In this document: positions 5,687-7,652 of the stretch, piece after piece | Layout: every line of letters starts with the position of its first letter | Position numbering within the stretch: the stretch's first letter is position 1 | From: Peptococcaceae bacterium | Lineage (GTDB): Bacteria; Bacillota; Peptococcia; Peptococcales; Peptococcaceae | Length of the DNA: 7,652 bases | Direction of reading: 5' to 3' | NCBI GenBank assembly: GCA_017383785.1 | Contig: JAFNVD010000118.1 | Span: 1-7,652 of the forward strand | Position numbers and translations under genes: made by a program | Notes under the pieces: model-generated | What the model was told of the DNA's origin: nothing | Database searches by the model: none | Seen by the model: the letters and a program-made list of their open reading frames with translations, nothing else

Positions 5687-5968
5687 TTAGTTTTTCTGAG
5701 CTACAACGTCTTTCAGACCTTTACCAGCTTTGAAAGCAGGAACTTTTGTTGCTGGAATTGTGATTTCTTCTTTGGTCTGTGGGTTCTGTGCTTTACGTGC
5801 TTTACGTTCTCTTACTTCGAAAGTACCGAAACCAACCAGCTGTACTTTTTCACCGTTTTCCATGCTTTCGGTGATTGCTGCCAATACAGCGTTTACAGCT
5901 TTTTCAGAATCTTTTTTTGTTAAGCCAGATTTTTCGGCAACGCTTGCCACTAATTCAGTTTTATTCAC
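5687..5968 (-). CDS. hup: DNA-binding protein HU
   Basis: The product, 93 residues, is a small basic nucleoid protein that dimerises and bends DNA without strong sequence preference. It has the HU/IHF helical base (MNKTELVASVAEKSGLTKKD), the GFGTFEVRER core (46-55) and the DNA-binding arm with the intercalating proline at residue 63 (QNPQT), ending in PAFKAGKGLKDVV. In the arm, Gln61 stands where most HU proteins have Arg (RNPQT). The start codon is GTG (5966-5968), fixed by AGGAGGG (5976-5982) at 7 bases. It has its own extended -10 promoter and a strong terminator, so it is a separate, probably highly expressed transcript set into the mazG-rqcP block. The sequence is HU-like rather than IHF-like. 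Confidence 0.96.
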   Translation of the reverse strand: MNKTELVASVAEKSGLTKKDSEKAVNAVLAAITESMENGEKVQLVGFGTFEVRERKARKAQNPQTKEEITIPATKVPAFKAGKGLKDVVAQKN

Positions 5969-5975
5969 TGAAAAT

Positions 5976-5982
5976 CCCTCCT
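5976..5982 (-). promoter_or_regulatory. Ribosome binding site fixing the GTG start of hup
   Basis: AGGAGGG on the minus strand, 7 bases before GTG 5968. No ATG lies at a usable distance, so hup starts with GTG. Confidence 0.85.
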
Positions 5983-6034
5983 AAAAATATGGATAATATT
6001 ATTACATCGTAGACTTTTCTTTAGCGCCGGAAGT

Positions 6035-6063
6035 ATTGTATCATACTTTATCCGAAAACAAAA
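6035..6063 (-). promoter_or_regulatory. Extended -10 promoter for hup
   Basis: On the minus strand TACAAT (6035-6040) is preceded by TGA, forming an extended -10, with a poor -35 TTTTGT (6058-6063) at 17 bases. The leader would be about 60 bases and AT-rich. No other good promoter is seen between mazG and hup. Confidence 0.55.
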
Positions 6064-6103
6064 GCCCCAATGAAAGAAACTTGTAAAAAATATGCGAAAA
6101 TCT

Positions 6104-6913
6104 TTAGTTTTTCGACTCTTCCGCTTTGCTTTTTTCCCACAAAACATCTAATTCTTCTACAGTATAATTGCCAAAGTCCTTTTTGTCTAGCATTATTTTT
6201 CGTTCCATTGCACAAAATCTGTTTACAAATTTGTCTACTGAACGACTGAGTGCTTGTTCCGGATCTACTTTCGCAAAACGTGCCAAATTTACCGCTGAAA
6301 ACAGCAAATCTCCCACTTCATCTTCCACTTTGGCACTGCCTACACCTGCCTGTGCAATAGCCTCATCAATTTCAGTGATTTCCTCTACAATTTTTGCCTT
6401 TGGCCCTTCTATACTGTCCCAGTCAAACCCAACTCGATGTGCTTTTTGCTGTACCTTTTCTGCTTTCATAAGTGCAGGTAACGTTGGCGGAAGTTTGCCC
6501 ATAATGCTAGAAACTTCTTCCCGGACTTCCGCACCTTTTTCTGCTTTTTCCTGCTTTTTGATGGCTTCCCAATTGCTCAGCACAGCCTCCGCATTGTCCG
6601 CTTTTACATCGCCAAAAATATGCGGATGACGTCGAATCATTTTCGATGTAACAGCCTCTACCACATCGTTAAAATTGAATGCGCCCGACTGTTCTGCTAG
6701 TTTCGCATGAAACACAATTTGTAAGAGCAAATCACCCAATTCCTCTTTCAAATGCTCCATATCGTTGCTGTCAATAGCTTCAATTACTTCGTGACTCTCT
6801 TCCAAAAGGTTTTTACGCAAAGACTGGTGTGTCTGTTCTTTATCCCACGGACATCCGTTTTCCCCCAAAAGCGTATTCATCACATTGGTCAACGGCGTTA
6901 CTTCATAGTTCAT
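6104..6913 (-). CDS. mazG: Nucleoside triphosphate pyrophosphohydrolase MazG
   Basis: The product, 269 residues, hydrolyses (d)NTPs to the monophosphate and pyrophosphate and is thought to clear abnormal nucleotides. Two MazG domains are seen. The first has GCPWDKEQTHQSLRKNLLEE with E38, E39, E42 and then E58 and D61 (EELGDLL), the metal-binding EExxE...ExxD pattern. The second has E177, E178, E181 and E199, D202 (DEVGDLL). WDxxQTHxSL and RRHPHIFGDV are typical. The length matches the E. coli-type enzyme. The N-terminal tetrapyrrole-methylase domain carried by Bacillus YabN is absent, and there is no room for it because the flippase stop is 3 bases upstream. RBS GAGGGA (6921-6926) lies inside the end of the flippase gene, so the two are translationally coupled. 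No strong terminator follows. Confidence 0.95.
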   Translation of the reverse strand: MNYEVTPLTNVMNTLLGENGCPWDKEQTHQSLRKNLLEESHEVIEAIDSNDMEHLKEELGDLLLQIVFHAKLAEQSGAFNFNDVVEAVTSKMIRRHPHIFGDVKADNAEAVLSNWEAIKKQEKAEKGAEVREEVSSIMGKLPPTLPALMKAEKVQQKAHRVGFDWDSIEGPKAKIVEEITEIDEAIAQAGVGSAKVEDEVGDLLFSAVNLARFAKVDPEQALSRSVDKFVNRFCAMERKIMLDKKDFGNYTVEELDVLWEKSKAEESKN

Positions 6914-6916
6914 ATA

Positions 6917-7652
6917 CTATTCCCTCACTAATTTCAGTTTTAACAGCAGTGTCGCTAATTTATTGCCCAGTTTTGGCACTTTGCGAATAATTTCAAGGCT
7001 CACACCGCCAATAGCCAAAAGCACTGCAAAATATGCACAGCCACCAATTGCAATAGATGCAAGTGTCGCCAAGCCATTACTATCTAACAGCATATAAATG
7101 CCGCTATAGCTTGCCAGTACCAGTACCGCCATCACAACAACACTAATCAGCGGTTTGACAACATGATATCTGCTGCTGAGCCATCCCCAGCCGATTTTTC
7201 TAGATACCTGATACACATTGTTTCCAGCTGCTACTGCAAACCCAATCACACTGCCAATGGCTGCGCCGCGAATGCCAACAGCAGGCATAGCAGTCAATGT
7301 AAAAGTCAGCAGAATTTTGATAGCTGCGCCTATCAAAAGACTATACATTGGCACCATGGCCTTACCCATGCCCTGTAATGTACCGGCACTAATCTGATAC
7401 AAACCTACCACCAGCACTACCGCAGCAGACCAAAACATCGCTACACCGGCGCCCGGTTTATCATACAGCAGTTCCATGATTGGTGTAGCCAATGTCATCA
7501 AGCCCACTGTGGCCGGCAGTACAATCAAGATTGCCAACTGCATCGCATTAGCAAAAGTAACACGTACTTTTTCATTCTGCCCCATAGCCAAAGCTTCGGA
7601 AATATTAGGCACCAAGCTTGCCGCTACCGCTGTAGTTATCATAAACGGCAGA
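6917..7652 (-). CDS. MurJ/SpoVB-like lipid-linked oligosaccharide flippase (N-terminal part outside window)
   Basis: The frame is open to the right edge; 244 C-terminal residues are seen and about half of a roughly 500-residue protein is missing. The ATG at 7642 is internal (preceded in frame by L-P-F). About six membrane segments can be read, and family features include the N-terminal ITTAVAASLVPNISEA, then TPIMELLYD, ISAGTLQGMGKAMVP, and VGIRGAAIGSVIGF. These match the MATE-like polysaccharide export / SpoVB-YtgP-YabM group, which move lipid-linked precursors such as lipid II across the membrane. The position just before mazG matches yabM before yabN in Bacillus. Whether the substrate is lipid II or another polysaccharide unit cannot be decided from this part. 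It ends with a basic tail (LLLKLKLVRE) and TAG. Confidence 0.88.
   Translation of the reverse strand, partial: LPFMITTAVAASLVPNISEALAMGQNEKVRVTFANAMQLAILIVLPATVGLMTLATPIMELLYDKPGAGVAMFWSAAVVLVVGLYQISAGTLQGMGKAMVPMYSLLIGAAIKILLTFTLTAMPAVGIRGAAIGSVIGFAVAAGNNVYQVSRKIGWGWLSSRYHVVKPLISVVVMAVLVLASYSGIYMLLDSNGLATLASIAIGGCAYFAVLLAIGGVSLEIIRKVPKLGNKLATLLLKLKLVRE

Noticed and set aside
6095..6114. CGAAAA...TTTTCG hairpin at the mazG stop, followed by a T run on the minus strand
   Set aside because: Only six pairs with two G-C pairs and an eight-base loop; too weak to call a terminator.
6168..6629. 153-codon open frame on the plus strand opposite mazG
   Set aside because: Serine-rich, low-complexity translation typical of an antisense shadow of a conserved gene; no ribosome site seen. 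The same holds for open frames opposite sdaAA, sdaAB, the SpoIID-like gene, hup and the TPR gene.
1..7652. Search for CRISPR repeats, tRNA/rRNA, insertion sequences, riboswitch-like leaders, phage or defence genes
   Set aside because: None seen by eye on either strand; all gaps are short and explained by promoters, ribosome sites or hairpins.

Overview
This is a gene-dense stretch of an ordinary bacterial chromosome with low-to-moderate G+C. The best fit is a Bacillota-type organism, probably of the Negativicutes (Acidaminococcaceae or Veillonellaceae-like). The reasons are the order flippase / MazG / HU / RqcP, which is the Bacillota yabM-yabN-yabO neighbourhood with hup inserted, a two-subunit iron-sulfur L-serine dehydratase (sdaAB-sdaAA), and a SpoIID/LytB-type lipoprotein. 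Shine-Dalgarno sites are strong (AGGAGG-like) and several SigA-type promoters are visible. The class-level placement is inference; no rRNA or other strong taxonomic marker is present.

Layout. Positions 1-960 (minus) hold a DUF2804 protein whose C-terminal end is cut by the window edge. It is divergent from a family-4 uracil-DNA glycosylase gene (1108-1680, plus). The 147-bp gap between them carries back-to-back promoters whose -35 boxes are joined by a 13-bp inverted repeat. The glycosylase gene converges on a TPR-repeat gene (1856-2527, minus), with one long symmetrical hairpin (1703-1765) between them as a shared terminator. All remaining genes are on the minus strand. In transcription order from the right edge they are: a partial MurJ/SpoVB-like lipid flippase (6917-7652), mazG 3 bp after it, hup (GTG start, own promoter and a strong terminator), rqcP (own extended -10 promoter), a SpoIID-domain lipoprotein gene ending in a hairpin, sdaAB and sdaAA with their own promoter, then the TPR gene.

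How the genes fit together. The right half is a conserved housekeeping block: envelope precursor transport, nucleotide-pool cleaning (MazG), nucleoid packing (HU), rescue of stalled ribosomes (RqcP) and peptidoglycan remodelling (SpoIID-like). The sporulation genes yabP and yabQ, which follow yabO in spore formers, are not there. The middle is a serine-to-pyruvate catabolic operon. The left side pairs a DNA-repair enzyme with a gene of unknown function.

I see no mobile element, CRISPR array, tRNA/rRNA, phage gene or defence system, and no clearly new multi-gene system. The most interesting points are regulatory and contextual: the shared -35 palindrome, the SpoIID-like protein that lacks the usual cysteines, and tightly packed terminator/promoter junctions. 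Every gap between genes is shorter than 200 bp.
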